From: Mesorhizobium sp. WSM3859
GTDB lineage: Bacteria > Pseudomonadota > Alphaproteobacteria > Rhizobiales > Rhizobiaceae
DNA: 64,000 nucleotides
Reading direction: 5' to 3'
Assembly (NCBI RefSeq): GCF_002295065.1
Contig: NZ_NSGG01000004.1
Coordinates: 186,001 to 250,000, forward strand
Shown here: positions 55,416 through 63,633 of the stretch, one piece after another
How the letters are laid out: each line of letters opens with the position of its first letter
Numbering within the stretch: position 1 is the stretch's first letter
The notes under the pieces: generated by a model
Told to the model about the DNA's origin: nothing
Seen by the model: the letters and a program-made list of their open reading frames with translations, nothing else
Databases searched by the model: none
Made by a program: the position numbers and the translations under genes

Positions 55416-56381
55416 ATGAAGCCGCGCATCGCCGTCCTCGGTTGCGGATACTGGGGCAGCAACCATATCCGCACCCTCAAGGCGCTTGGCGCGCTGCATG
55501 CCGTTTCCGACGTCAACCGCGCGCGCGCCGAAGGTTTCGCCAGCGAGCAGGATTGCCTAGCGATCGAGCCGGACAGACTGTTCGAGAGAAACGATATCGA
55601 CGCCATCGTCATGGCGCTGCCGCCGCAATTCCATGCCGACACCGCGGTTCGGGCCGTCGAAAGCGGCAAGGACGTGCTGGTGGAAAAGCCGATCGCGCTG
55701 ACGGTCGCCGATGCCGAGCGCGCGGTGAAGGCGGCCAAGGACAATGGCCGCGTCTTCATGGTCGGCCATGTGCTGCGCTTCCATCCGGCTTTCGAGACGC
55801 TGAAGGCGCTGATCGACAATGGCGAGCTTGGCGAGGTGCGCTACATCCATTCGCACCGGCTCGGCCTCGGCAAGTTCCACACCGAGAACGACGCGCTCTG
55901 GGACCTTGCGCCGCATGACCTGTCGATGATCCTGGCCATCACCGGCACCGAGCCGATCGAGGTGAGGGGCGAGGGAGCGGCGCTGCTCGACAATCTCAGC
56001 GACTTCGCGCATCTGCATATGCGCTTTCCGAACGGCCTGCGCAGCCATCTCTTCGCCTCGCGCCTCAATCCCTATCGCGAGCGGCGGCTGACGGTCGTCG
56101 GCACCAAGGCGATGGCGGTGTTCGACGACGTCGAGCCCTGGGAGCGCAAGCTTGCCGTGTACCGCCACGCGGTCTGGCAGGACAGCGGCCAGTGGGCGTT
56201 CACGGCCAACGAGCCTTCCTACGTGCCGGTCGGCGAGGGCATGCCGCTGACGCGCGAGCTTGCCCATTTCATGCAATGCATCGAGACGCGCGCCGAGCCG
56301 CGCACCGATGGTGAGGAGGCGATCAGGGTGCTGCGCATCCTAACCGCCGGCACGGTGATCCATACCGGCTCGTCCGCCTGA
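55416..56381 (+). CDS. Gfo/Idh/MocA-family oxidoreductase
   Basis: NAD(P)-dependent oxidoreductase of 321 residues. Rossmann motif G-C-G-Y-W-G near residue 9, the E-K-P-I-A-L motif near 90 with the catalytic Lys, and a C-terminal alpha/beta substrate domain. Resembles WlbA-type UDP-sugar dehydrogenases (sugar nucleotide oxidation for surface glycans), though the substrate cannot be decided from sequence. It stands alone, with mnmA convergent on the other side. Confidence 0.85.
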   Translation: MKPRIAVLGCGYWGSNHIRTLKALGALHAVSDVNRARAEGFASEQDCLAIEPDRLFERNDIDAIVMALPPQFHADTAVRAVESGKDVLVEKPIALTVADAERAVKAAKDNGRVFMVGHVLRFHPAFETLKALIDNGELGEVRYIHSHRLGLGKFHTENDALWDLAPHDLSMILAITGTEPIEVRGEGAALLDNLSDFAHLHMRFPNGLRSHLFASRLNPYRERRLTVVGTKAMAVFDDVEPWERKLAVYRHAVWQDSGQWAFTANEPSYVPVGEGMPLTRELAHFMQCIETRAEPRTDGEEAIRVLRILTAGTVIHTGSSA

Positions 56382-56451
56382 GCCGCCCTGAAGCGGCAAT
56401 AAGGCCGAAAGTTGGGTCGCCCTGAAAGTCGGCTGACCGAAAGCCGGGATT

Positions 56452-57642
56452 TTATTCGGCGGGGATCTGCGCCGGTCTCGCGGCCAGCCTGGACAGCATG
56501 GCCTCGGCCTCGGCTCCACGCTCGGAACGTTCGATGAAACCGCCGCCGAAGACGCGCGCCTCGTTGCCGTCGTCGGAATAGAGCACGCAGGCCTGCCCCG
56601 GCGCGATACCCGATTCGCCGTCGGCCAGCTCGACCGACGTCACGCCGTTGCGATGATGCAGCACGGCCGGACGCGGCGGCCTGGTCGAGCGGACTTTGGC
56701 GAAAAGCTCGATCCCGCCGGCCGGAACGTCCGACAGCGGCCCGTCGCCCAGCCAGTTCATGGCGCGCAGGTAGATCTTGTGGGTCTCCAGCGCCTCGCGC
56801 GGGCCGACGATGACGCGTGCCCGGTCGGCATCCAGATGGACGACATAGAGCGGCTCGCCGGAGGCGATGCCGATGCCGCGGCGCTGGCCGATCGTGTAGC
56901 GCAGGATGCCTTCGTGGCGGCCGAGCACGCGGCCATCGATATGGACGATGTCGCCGGGGTTGGCGGCCGCGGGCTTCAGCTTGGCGATGATGTCGGAATA
57001 TTTGCCCTGCGGCACGAAGCAGATGTCCTGGCTGTCCTGCTTGGCGGCGACGGTCAGCCCCATCTCCTCGGCAATGGCGCGGACCTGCGGCTTGGAAAGA
57101 CCGCCGAGCGGGAAGCGCAGATAATCGATCTGCGCCTGCGTGGTGGCGAACAGGAAATAGCTCTGGTCGCGGTCGGCGTCGACCGGCCGGTAGAGCGCGC
57201 GATGCGCGCCATTGGCGCGCGAGCGGATATAGTGGCCGGTGGCCAAGGCGTCGGCGCCGAGGTCCTGCGCGGTCGCGAGCAGATCGGCGAACTTGACCGT
57301 CTGATTGCAGGAAACGCAGGGGATCGGCGTCTCGCCGGCGACGTAGCTCTCGGCAAAAGGATCGATGACCGCCTTGCGGAAACGCTCTTCATAGTCGAGC
57401 ACATAGTGCGGAATGCCAAGGGTCTCGGAAACGCGGCGGGCATCGTCTATGTCCTGGCCGGCGCAGCACGAGCCGGCGCGATGGGTGGCCGCGCCGTGAT
57501 CGTAGAGCTGCAGCGTCACGCCGACGACGTCATAGCCCTCGCGCTTCAGGATGCCCGCGACCACAGACGAATCAACACCGCCCGACATCGCGACGACGAC
57601 GCGGGTTTCTTCGGGGCGGCGAGGGAGATCGAGGCTGTTCAT
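56452..57642 (-). CDS. mnmA: tRNA-specific 2-thiouridylase MnmA
   Basis: MnmA of 396 residues, thiolating U34 of Glu, Gln and Lys tRNAs. P-loop S-G-G-V-D-S-S-V near residue 20, catalytic Cys in P-C-V-S-C-N-Q near residue 113, second Cys in D-I-C-F-V-P-Q-G, and a C-terminal beta-barrel. The length and all key residues are normal. It lies convergent to the oxidoreductase gene. Confidence 0.95.
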   Translation of the reverse strand: MNSLDLPRRPEETRVVVAMSGGVDSSVVAGILKREGYDVVGVTLQLYDHGAATHRAGSCCAGQDIDDARRVSETLGIPHYVLDYEERFRKAVIDPFAESYVAGETPIPCVSCNQTVKFADLLATAQDLGADALATGHYIRSRANGAHRALYRPVDADRDQSYFLFATTQAQIDYLRFPLGGLSKPQVRAIAEEMGLTVAAKQDSQDICFVPQGKYSDIIAKLKPAAANPGDIVHIDGRVLGRHEGILRYTIGQRRGIGIASGEPLYVVHLDADRARVIVGPREALETHKIYLRAMNWLGDGPLSDVPAGGIELFAKVRSTRPPRPAVLHHRNGVTSVELADGESGIAPGQACVLYSDDGNEARVFGGGFIERSERGAEAEAMLSRLAARPAQIPAE

Positions 57643-57814
57643 GATGCTTTCACTGTGCGGCGCTCAATGCCAATGGGCGGAATATAGGTCAAGCGCCGCG
57701 TGTGCGCCAGCTTGCGGTCCAAGGCGGGTTTATGGGCAAAGTCAGGGCCTGGAGGCCAGTGTTTCAAATCCTAAACGATATCCTAACCGGGCGTTCACGA
57801 TCCTTACCTAGTGA

Positions 57815-57829
57815 TTAGGGTTCGCTTAG
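57815..57829 (+). promoter_or_regulatory. CtrA-box-like sequence upstream of sciP
   Basis: TTAG-N7-TTAG, the spacing of the CtrA recognition site TTAA-N7-TTAA with one substitution in each half. Lies about 70 bases before sciP, which is a CtrA target in Caulobacter. Confidence 0.4.
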
Positions 57830-57896
57830 GCAATTTTTAAAGCTGTGGCGGTACTGTGGCGGGGATTGGGTCTTTGAGTTTTTAGTAGAGAGTACG

Positions 57897-58172
57897 ATGA
57901 CCGATCTGGTTAGACCTAGAGTCAAGTATGTTATTGGGCCCGACGGCAGCCCTCTTACGATCGCCGATCTGCCCCCGACGAACACGCGGCGCTGGGTTAT
58001 CCGGCGCAAGGCGGAAGTGGTCGCAGCCGTGCGCGGCGGCCTGCTCAGCCTTGAAGAAGCCTGCCAGCGCTACAAGCTCACCACCGAAGAATTTCTCTCC
58101 TGGCAGGCATCGATCGACGAATATGGCCTTGCCGGGCTGCGCACCACCCGCATCCAGCAATACCGGCACTAG
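57897..58172 (+). CDS. sciP: CtrA inhibitor SciP (DUF1153)
   Basis: Small DNA-binding protein of 91 residues. In Caulobacter SciP binds CtrA and stops it activating its targets in G1. The sequence has the DUF1153 form: G-P-D-G-S-P-L-T, R-R-W-V-I-R-R-K-A-E-V-V and an HTH with C-Q-R-Y-K-L-T-T-E-E-F near the middle. A TTAG-N7-TTAG sequence lies upstream at 57815-57829 and a strong terminator follows. The same region also holds ctrA and chpT. Confidence 0.93.
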   Translation: MTDLVRPRVKYVIGPDGSPLTIADLPPTNTRRWVIRRKAEVVAAVRGGLLSLEEACQRYKLTTEEFLSWQASIDEYGLAGLRTTRIQQYRH

Positions 58173-58191
58173 GCTGGACAGACATAAATCC

Positions 58192-58219
58192 AAAAGGGCG
58201 CGGTGTTCCGCGCCCTTTT
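58192..58219. terminator. Bidirectional terminator between sciP and quinone-oxidoreductase genes
   Basis: AAAAGGGCGCGG / CCGCGCCCTTTT with a TGTT loop; the T-tract is part of the stem on both strands, so it ends transcription in both directions. Confidence 0.88.
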
Positions 58220-58237
58220 CGCTTCCGTTGTAAAGCC

Positions 58238-59164
58238 TCAGACCGTCAGCACAACCTTGCCGATCGGCCGCGTGGCCAGAAAAGCATGGGCGGCCCCCGC
58301 CTGGTCGAGCGGGAAAGCCTTGGCCACGTGCGGCATGAGCTTGTCCGCATCAACCAGCCTGGCAAGCTCGACAAGGCCATCGCGGTCGGGCACCACGGAC
58401 ATGCGCTCGACGCGGATATTCCGCTCCTTTGCCTTCGCCCTGGTGGCATCGTGAACGTTGAGCAGCGAGACCAGAACGCCGCCGTCACGCAGGACTTCCA
58501 GCGATTGGTCGGCATGGTCGCCGCCGATCGGGTCCAGCACCAGATCGACATTGCCGGCCTTCCTCGTGAAATCGTCCCTGGTGTAGTCGATCACCTCGTC
58601 GGCGCCGAGCGCGCGGACGAAATCCGTCTTGTCCGGGCTCGCGGTGGCGACGACATAGGCGCCGCGCGCCTTGGCGATCTGCACCGCCAGATGGCCGACG
58701 CCACCGGCGCCGGCATGGATCAGCGCGCGTTGCCCCGCCTGCAGGCCGCCATGGCGGACGAGGCCTTGCCAGGCCGTCAGCCCAGCCAGAGGCAGCGCCG
58801 CGGCGTGCGCATGGTCGATGGCGGCAGGTTTGGCGGCAATCTCGTCCACCGGTGCCGCGGCAAGCTCGGCATAGGCGCCAGCCTGTTTGGGGAAGTGGGG
58901 CATGCCGAATACCTCGTCACCGACCTTGAAGGCGGTCCCGCCGGCGCCGAGCGCCGCGACTGTGCCTGAAATGTCCCAGCCCAGTGTGAATGGCGGCTCG
59001 CCGAGCAGCGGGTAGAAACCGCCGCGCACGGCGCCATCGACCGGATTGACATCCGCCGCCTTGACGCGGACGAGCACTTCACCGGGTTTGGGCGAGGGGT
59101 CGGGCTGCTCGGCTACGAAAAGGACGTCGGGTCCGCCGACAGCATTCTGGATAACGGCACGCAT
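58238..59164 (-). CDS. Zinc-independent NADPH:quinone oxidoreductase (MDR family)
   Basis: Medium-chain dehydrogenase/reductase of 308 residues, quinone oxidoreductase type. G-W-D-I-S-G-T-V near residue 62, nucleotide-binding H-A-G-A-G-G-V-G-H-L-A-V near 150, no structural-zinc cysteine group. It would reduce quinones or enals. It is divergent from a HxlR-type repressor gene, a known arrangement in which the repressor senses electrophiles or quinones and controls the enzyme. Confidence 0.9.
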   Translation of the reverse strand: MRAVIQNAVGGPDVLFVAEQPDPSPKPGEVLVRVKAADVNPVDGAVRGGFYPLLGEPPFTLGWDISGTVAALGAGGTAFKVGDEVFGMPHFPKQAGAYAELAAAPVDEIAAKPAAIDHAHAAALPLAGLTAWQGLVRHGGLQAGQRALIHAGAGGVGHLAVQIAKARGAYVVATASPDKTDFVRALGADEVIDYTRDDFTRKAGNVDLVLDPIGGDHADQSLEVLRDGGVLVSLLNVHDATRAKAKERNIRVERMSVVPDRDGLVELARLVDADKLMPHVAKAFPLDQAGAAHAFLATRPIGKVVLTV

Positions 59165-59193
59165 GGAAGCCTCCTGCTCGATTGGTGCGCCGC

Positions 59194-59212
59194 TATCATT
59201 TGGATAGTGATA
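59194..59212. promoter_or_regulatory. Inverted repeat in the HxlR/oxidoreductase divergent region
   Basis: TATCA and TGATA arms around a 9-base centre. The location fits a binding site for the HxlR-type repressor acting on both genes. Arms are short, so this is tentative. Confidence 0.45.
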
Positions 59213-59254
59213 TTCTGTTGTCTAGTATGTACCTTTTCTATACATAGGCACCTC

Positions 59255-59653
59255 ATGGATAGTGACGACGCCTCCCCACTCGGCTACGACGCGTTACGGC
59301 GCACCTGCCCATCGCACACCGTGCTCGAGATGCTGGCCAGCAAGTGGGTGTATCTAACCGTCTGCGCATTGCGGCGCGGCCGGCTGCGCAACGGCGAGCT
59401 GGCGCGCAAGATGGAAGGCATCACGCCCAAAATGCTGACGCAGACGCTGCGCGTGCTGGAACGCGACGGTCTTGTGCGGCGTGAGGTGTTTCCCGTCATT
59501 CCGCCGCGCGTGGAGTATGAGCTTACGGAGCTTGGCCAGAACCTGGCCGGGCTGCTCAGCCAAATCCGATCCTGGGCCGAAGAGCATGCGCCGGAAATCA
59601 AGGAAGCCCGCGGCCGGGCATCGGCTGATCATGATGAGATGGCCGCGTCCTGA
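59255..59653 (+). CDS. HxlR-family transcriptional regulator
   Basis: Winged-helix regulator of 132 residues, HxlR (DUF24) type: C-P-S-H-T-V-L-E-M-L-A-S-K-W-V near residue 20, L-A-R-K-M-E-G-I-T-P-K-M-L-T-Q-T-L-R-V-L as the recognition helix, and Y-E-L-T-E-L-G near 90. The Cys near the N-terminus (C-P-S) is the redox-sensing position in some members. The longer frame upstream is discarded because the conserved family start fits the ATG at M-D-S-D-D. Confidence 0.9.
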   Translation: MDSDDASPLGYDALRRTCPSHTVLEMLASKWVYLTVCALRRGRLRNGELARKMEGITPKMLTQTLRVLERDGLVRREVFPVIPPRVEYELTELGQNLAGLLSQIRSWAEEHAPEIKEARGRASADHDEMAAS

Positions 59654-59757
59654 AGCAGGTGGCGAGGCCGATTCGACCGGTTGGCGGTGCTGAGGCTGCG
59701 GGCCGGCATGCCTGCGGCTCGACATGTCTCCCGCAAGGACTGCAAATATGCCGGCGA

Positions 59758-60135
59758 TCAGCCGATCATGGCGCTGCGGCTGCCTATTTCAGCGTCGCGG
59801 ATCTTGGTGTCGCGCGATTCCAGCATCTCCGCCTTGGAAAGCTCCGCTTCAGCTTCGCCGAGTAATGATTCGGCGGTGCTTCGCTGCTGGGCGAGGTCGC
59901 TTTGTGAATTTCTAAGGTTGTCGCGGCGAAGGCGGGCCGCTTTGGCGAAGGTCGGATAGGCGAAATGGTTGATGTCGGTGATGCCGGCTTTTTTCTCTTC
60001 GGCGATGATCTGCGCCTCCAGCTCGACGGCCATGCGTTCGAACTCGGCGATCATCATGTCCAGCTGCAAGAGCTGCCGCCGCTTCTCATTCACCTGAAAT
60101 TGCTTCAGCCGAACGAGGTTTTCACGTGACTTCAT
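59758..60135 (-). CDS. FliJ-like coiled-coil flagellar export protein
   Basis: Small charged coiled-coil protein of 125 residues (M-K-S-R-E-N-L-V-R-L-K-Q-F-Q-V-N-E-K-R-R) resembling the alphaproteobacterial FliJ-type export-chaperone family. FliJ in other bacteria cycles chaperones at the flagellar export gate. The similarity is by length, charge pattern and genomic position next to ctrA. The ATG chosen gives this N-terminus; an upstream frame adds 20 unrelated residues. Confidence 0.72.
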   Translation of the reverse strand: MKSRENLVRLKQFQVNEKRRQLLQLDMMIAEFERMAVELEAQIIAEEKKAGITDINHFAYPTFAKAARLRRDNLRNSQSDLAQQRSTAESLLGEAEAELSKAEMLESRDTKIRDAEIGSRSAMIG

Positions 60136-60584
60136 GACTCGATACTCCGCAAACGCACACCTGCAATACCGTCCAGTCCGCCCGGAACGATCCAAGCGCT
60201 GCCCGTTTCCCCCGGCTTTCCCTGGGCTATAGGAAACAAAGCCCTAAAGATTTTCGCCGGCGGTAACCATTCGTTTACGGGCATTGTTAATCATACGGGC
60301 CAGGACTTAAGGCCGGGTAAAAATTCCGGCTCTCGGCGAAAGCCCGGGCCAGCGAGTCTCTGGAGTCACTTAGGCTGACTTTTTGATGTGGTGCATTAGC
60401 GGTTTGCGTCTGTGATTCAGTATTAGATTCAAGTGGGTGTAGAAAGGGGTTAAAAAATCTGGTATCGTGGACGACACGAAATTAGGATTTGTTAACCAGT
60501 CGGTGGCACCTTCTGTTCAGGCAATCACTGCTCCGGGTCCCGGACGGGTCGTGAGACGGCCCGGCAGCAGAAAAGGGGAATGAA
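60136..60584. promoter_or_regulatory. ctrA upstream region with clustered GANTC sites
   Basis: Four GANTC sites (60354, 60363, 60414, 60426) lie within 77 bases about 150-230 bases before ctrA; random expectation is about one per 256. GANTC is the CcrM methylation site that times ctrA transcription in Caulobacter and relatives. A TTAG-N6-TTAA sequence at 60482-60495 is near a CtrA-type site but has the wrong spacing. The rest of this 450-base gap holds no gene. Confidence 0.75.
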
Positions 60585-61280
60585 ATGCGTGTTCTGCTGA
60601 TTGAAGATGACAGTGCAACCGCACAAAGCATCGAATTGATGCTGAAATCGGAGAGCTTCAACGTCTACACGACCGATCTCGGCGAAGAAGGTGTCGACCT
60701 CGGCAAGCTCTACGATTACGACATCATCCTTCTGGATCTCAATCTACCCGACATGTCGGGTTATGAAGTCCTGCGCACGCTGCGCCTCTCTAAGGTCAAG
60801 ACGCCGATCCTGATCCTGTCCGGCATGGCCGGCATTGAGGACAAGGTGCGCGGCCTCGGCTTCGGCGCAGACGATTATATGACCAAGCCCTTCCACAAGG
60901 ACGAACTGGTGGCGCGCATCCACGCTATCGTGCGCCGCTCCAAGGGCCACGCCCAGTCGGTCATCACCACGGGCGACCTGGTGGTCAACCTCGACGCCAA
61001 GACGGTCGAGGTCGGCGGTCAGCGCGTGCACCTGACCGGCAAGGAATATCAGATGCTGGAGCTGCTCTCGCTGCGCAAAGGCACCACGCTCACCAAGGAA
61101 ATGTTCCTCAACCATCTTTACGGCGGCATGGACGAGCCGGAGCTGAAGATCATCGACGTCTTCATCTGCAAGCTGCGCAAGAAGCTCGACGCGGCGTCCG
61201 GCGGACAGAACTACATCGAGACGGTGTGGGGCCGCGGCTATGTGCTGCGCGAACCGGAAGATATCCGCGTCAGCGCCTGA
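60585..61280 (+). CDS. ctrA: Cell-cycle response regulator CtrA
   Basis: Master cell-cycle transcription factor, 231 residues, OmpR-type. Receiver domain with E-D-D (8-9) and phosphorylated Asp51 in [11 protein letters not shown], then a winged-helix DNA-binding domain (residues about 125-225, ending [13 protein letters not shown]). The length and Asp51 match Caulobacter and Brucella CtrA. It activates division, motility and envelope genes and is controlled through the ChpT phosphorelay and SciP, both nearby. A strong hairpin follows the stop. Confidence 0.97.
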   Translation: MRVLLIEDDSATAQSIELMLKSESFNVYTTDLGEEGVDLGKLYDYDIILLDLNLPDMSGYEVLRTLRLSKVKTPILILSGMAGIEDKVRGLGFGADDYMTKPFHKDELVARIHAIVRRSKGHAQSVITTGDLVVNLDAKTVEVGGQRVHLTGKEYQMLELLSLRKGTTLTKEMFLNHLYGGMDEPELKIIDVFICKLRKKLDAASGGQNYIETVWGRGYVLREPEDIRVSA

Positions 61281-61298
61281 GCGATCACAGCGCCTTAA

Positions 61299-61330
61299 GA
61301 CAAAACCCGGCTCAGGCCGGGTTTTTTGTC
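61299..61330. terminator. Terminator shared by ctrA and the convergent receiver gene
   Basis: AACCCGGC / GCCGGGTT hairpin with a short A-run before and T-run after, about 25 bases after the ctrA stop and 20 before the end of the convergent gene. Suitable for both strands. Confidence 0.88.
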
Positions 61331-61349
61331 TGGAATCGGTCCCTGCGAA

Positions 61350-61718
61350 TCAGGCGGCTATCTTCAGGAAACGGAAGCTCTCGAGCAGTTGCGCACGGTT
61401 GAAGGGCTTCAGCAGATAGCCCTGGGCGCCGGCTCGCTTGGCGCGCATGATCGCCGCGGCATCGACCTCGATCAGCGAGACCAGGATCTGCGGCTTGGTG
61501 GGAGCTTCGATAGCGCGGATGCGGCGAATAAGGTCCACGGCCTGGACGTCGGCCAGACCACCGTCGATGACGATGACATCCGGCATGTCGTCGGCGCAGA
61601 TTTCGGTAGCCTCGATCCCGGTCGACGCCTCGACGACAATCATGTCAGAGCCGCCAAGAATACGTTTTGCGACCTTCCTGATGACGCTCGAATCGTCGAC
61701 GAACAGGCAGCGCTTCAT
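61350..61718 (-). CDS. Single-domain response regulator (CheY-like)
   Basis: Stand-alone receiver of 122 residues: V-D-D-S near residue 7, phosphoacceptor Asp52 in V-I-D-G-G-L-A, Ser81 and Lys104 in place. The residues after the Asp are not the usual Met-Pro. It lies in the ctrA-chpT gene group with an AGAGGA site before its ATG. It may belong to the CtrA/ChpT signalling set; targets are unknown. Confidence 0.85.
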   Translation of the reverse strand: MKRCLFVDDSSVIRKVAKRILGGSDMIVVEASTGIEATEICADDMPDVIVIDGGLADVQAVDLIRRIRAIEAPTKPQILVSLIEVDAAAIMRAKRAGAQGYLLKPFNRAQLLESFRFLKIAA

Positions 61719-61948
61719 GTCCGGATCCTCTTTGCCATCTGCCGAACCGGCAGCCTCCGGGTAACAGGGCAGCACCATAGGCCAATCTGGTAAAGAAGCC
61801 GAAAAGCCGTTAGGTAAAGTTTTTCCAAAGAGGCGTTTCATGCTCTCCCGAACCGTGGCGCGGCTGTCGCAATGGATGCAGAACATTGCTGCGCCTGCAC
61901 TGCGGGCGCAAGTATCATGGATGAGCGATACCGTAGCGTTTCTCGATA

Positions 61949-62578
61949 TTATTCAGCCCTGAGCACGATCTCGTCGGCGGTCGCGTGGATCGAGATCGTC
62001 ATGTTGGCCTCGCGCGCCAGGAGCAGCGTATAGTAAGGTTGGACCGAATGGGCGTCGATCGGCTCCTCGGGCTTATGGCCGGAATGCAGTTCGAGGAATT
62101 TCGGCGGCACGCGCAGCATCGGACCACTGGCCGACAGCGAAAAGCGCGGTTCGGTTTCGAGATTCTCCAGCGTGATCACCAGCTTGCCGCCGCGCGGGAT
62201 CGCCGCATGGGCGACAAGAATGAGGTTGAGCAGCAGCTTGACCTTGTTCTTGGGCAGCAGCGCGCGCGAGCCGTTCCATACCAGTTCCGGTTTTTCGTTC
62301 TTCAAGAAGGCGATGGCCACGGCCTCGGCATCACCGGTGTCGATCATCATGCCGGCGGAACCCGCGGCGCCGAAGGCGATGCGGGCAAACTGCAGCCGCG
62401 CCGAGGCGTTTTTGGCGCTCTGGCGAATGAGCTTCATGGCGTCTTCGTCGGCGCCGCCTTCGTCGAGCAGTTCCAGGCCGTTGTTGATTGCGCCGACCGG
62501 CGAAATGATGTCGTGGCAGACGCGGCTGCAAAGCAGCGCCGCCAGATCTGGCGCGGAAAGGGTGAAGAGCTCGGCCAT
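61949..62578 (-). CDS. chpT: Histidine phosphotransferase ChpT
   Basis: ChpT of 209 residues. In alphaproteobacteria it moves phosphate from the hybrid kinase CckA to CtrA and CpdR. The DHp-like helix carries His22 (C-S-R-V-C-H-D-I-I-S-P-V-G-A-I), the same position as reported for Brucella ChpT; the C-terminal Bergerat-like half lacks ATP-binding boxes. Located beside ctrA and a receiver gene. An AGGGA sequence lies before the ATG. Confidence 0.93.
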   Translation of the reverse strand: MAELFTLSAPDLAALLCSRVCHDIISPVGAINNGLELLDEGGADEDAMKLIRQSAKNASARLQFARIAFGAAGSAGMMIDTGDAEAVAIAFLKNEKPELVWNGSRALLPKNKVKLLLNLILVAHAAIPRGGKLVITLENLETEPRFSLSASGPMLRVPPKFLELHSGHKPEEPIDAHSVQPYYTLLLAREANMTISIHATADEIVLRAE

Positions 62579-62917
62579 CGGTGAAATCCCTGCTTAAGTC
62601 ACTGGTTCATGGCCGGGCGACCGTTTTCGCGCCCGCCCACACGAATCACGTGCCTCCCCAAGGCCTTCTGAATACACAGCGCCTGAGCGCGCAGCAACAA
62701 ATCCACAATGGCCGAGCGCGAAAATGGTGCGTTCACAAGGGGAAAACCGGTGGTCGCCGCTAAAGCTCAGCCTTCGAACCGCCATCTTCGTGTGGGAGCT
62801 TAATGGTTGAAAAAGGATTACGGCATAGTTTGCCTGTGATAGCCACCCTGAACGGCCGCCAAGAGCCGCAGGGGTGCGAGGCGTCGGCGAAAGTGCTCCC
62901 TGACGGAGATTGGAAGC
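62579..62917. other. Intergenic region upstream of chpT and the EipA-like gene
   Basis: About 340 bases with no convincing gene. Holds the divergent promoters of chpT and the EipA-like gene. I searched for TTAA-N7-TTAA pairs and found none with full match. No repeat recognised. Confidence 0.5.
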
Positions 62918-63499
62918 ATGTTTTCCCGATACTACGACCGGACATTCGTCCGTGTCCTCACCATGACCATCACACTCCTGGGGGCTTTGGTCCTTTCGAC
63001 CGCGGCATCGCGGGCCCAACAGTACACAGCTCAGGAGATCGTCGATTCCGGTCATAAATTCTTCGGCGAGACATCCGGTGGCCTGGCCACAGTCGTCGAG
63101 AAGGTATTCGCGTCCTACGGCCTGCCGAACGGCTACCTGCTGGGCGAGGAGGGATCCGGGGCCCTCATCGGCGGCCTGACCTATGGCGAGGGGACGCTCT
63201 ACACCAAGAACGCTGGCGACCATAAGGTGTTCTGGCAAGGGCCGTCGCTCGGCTGGGATTTCGGCGGCGAGGGCTCTCGGGTGATGATGCTGGTCTACAA
63301 CCTCGACGACATCAGCAGCCTCTACAACCGCTTCGGCGGCGTGGCCGGGTCCGCTTACGTGATAGCCGGCGTGGGCTTCAACGTGCTGCAGAGCAACCGC
63401 GTGCTGATCGTGCCGATCCGCACCGGCGTCGGCGCCCGCCTCGGCGTCAATCTCGGCTATCTGAAGCTCACCGAAAGGCCGACCTGGAACCCGTTCTGA
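62918..63499 (+). CDS. EipA-like envelope integrity protein (DUF1134)
   Basis: Periplasmic protein of 193 residues with signal peptide (hydrophobic T-M-T-I-T-L-L-G-A-L-V-L-S-T-A-A, cleavage near A-S-R-A). The mature protein has the DUF1134 core of glycine-rich strands (Y-L-L-G-E-E-G-S-G-A-L-I-G-G-L-T-Y-G-E-G). EipA in Brucella is a small barrel protein needed for envelope integrity and is reported to be under CtrA control; here it lies in the ctrA-chpT neighbourhood. A strong hairpin follows. Confidence 0.88.
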   Translation: MFSRYYDRTFVRVLTMTITLLGALVLSTAASRAQQYTAQEIVDSGHKFFGETSGGLATVVEKVFASYGLPNGYLLGEEGSGALIGGLTYGEGTLYTKNAGDHKVFWQGPSLGWDFGGEGSRVMMLVYNLDDISSLYNRFGGVAGSAYVIAGVGFNVLQSNRVLIVPIRTGVGARLGVNLGYLKLTERPTWNPF

Positions 63500-63540
63500 T
63501 CGGGTTCTGCCCGTTACAATCGCTCGGACCGTGCTGATCA

Positions 63541-63566
63541 CGCCGCGGCAAGCTCTTGCCGCGGCG
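63541..63566 (+). terminator. Terminator of the EipA-like gene
   Basis: CGCCGCGGCAAG and CTTGCCGCGGCG form a near-perfect 12-base stem with a very short loop, followed by TTG, about 40 bases downstream of the stop. Confidence 0.8.
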
Positions 63567-63633
63567 TTGAATTTCCGCCATGCCAAGGTGGCACAATCCA
63601 GCGATTGCCGCTCCGTAAAGTGGATAGCTCGCC

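Noticed and set aside
60482..60495. CtrA box at the ctrA promoter
   Set aside because: TTAG and TTAA are six bases apart rather than seven, so it was not annotated as a separate site.
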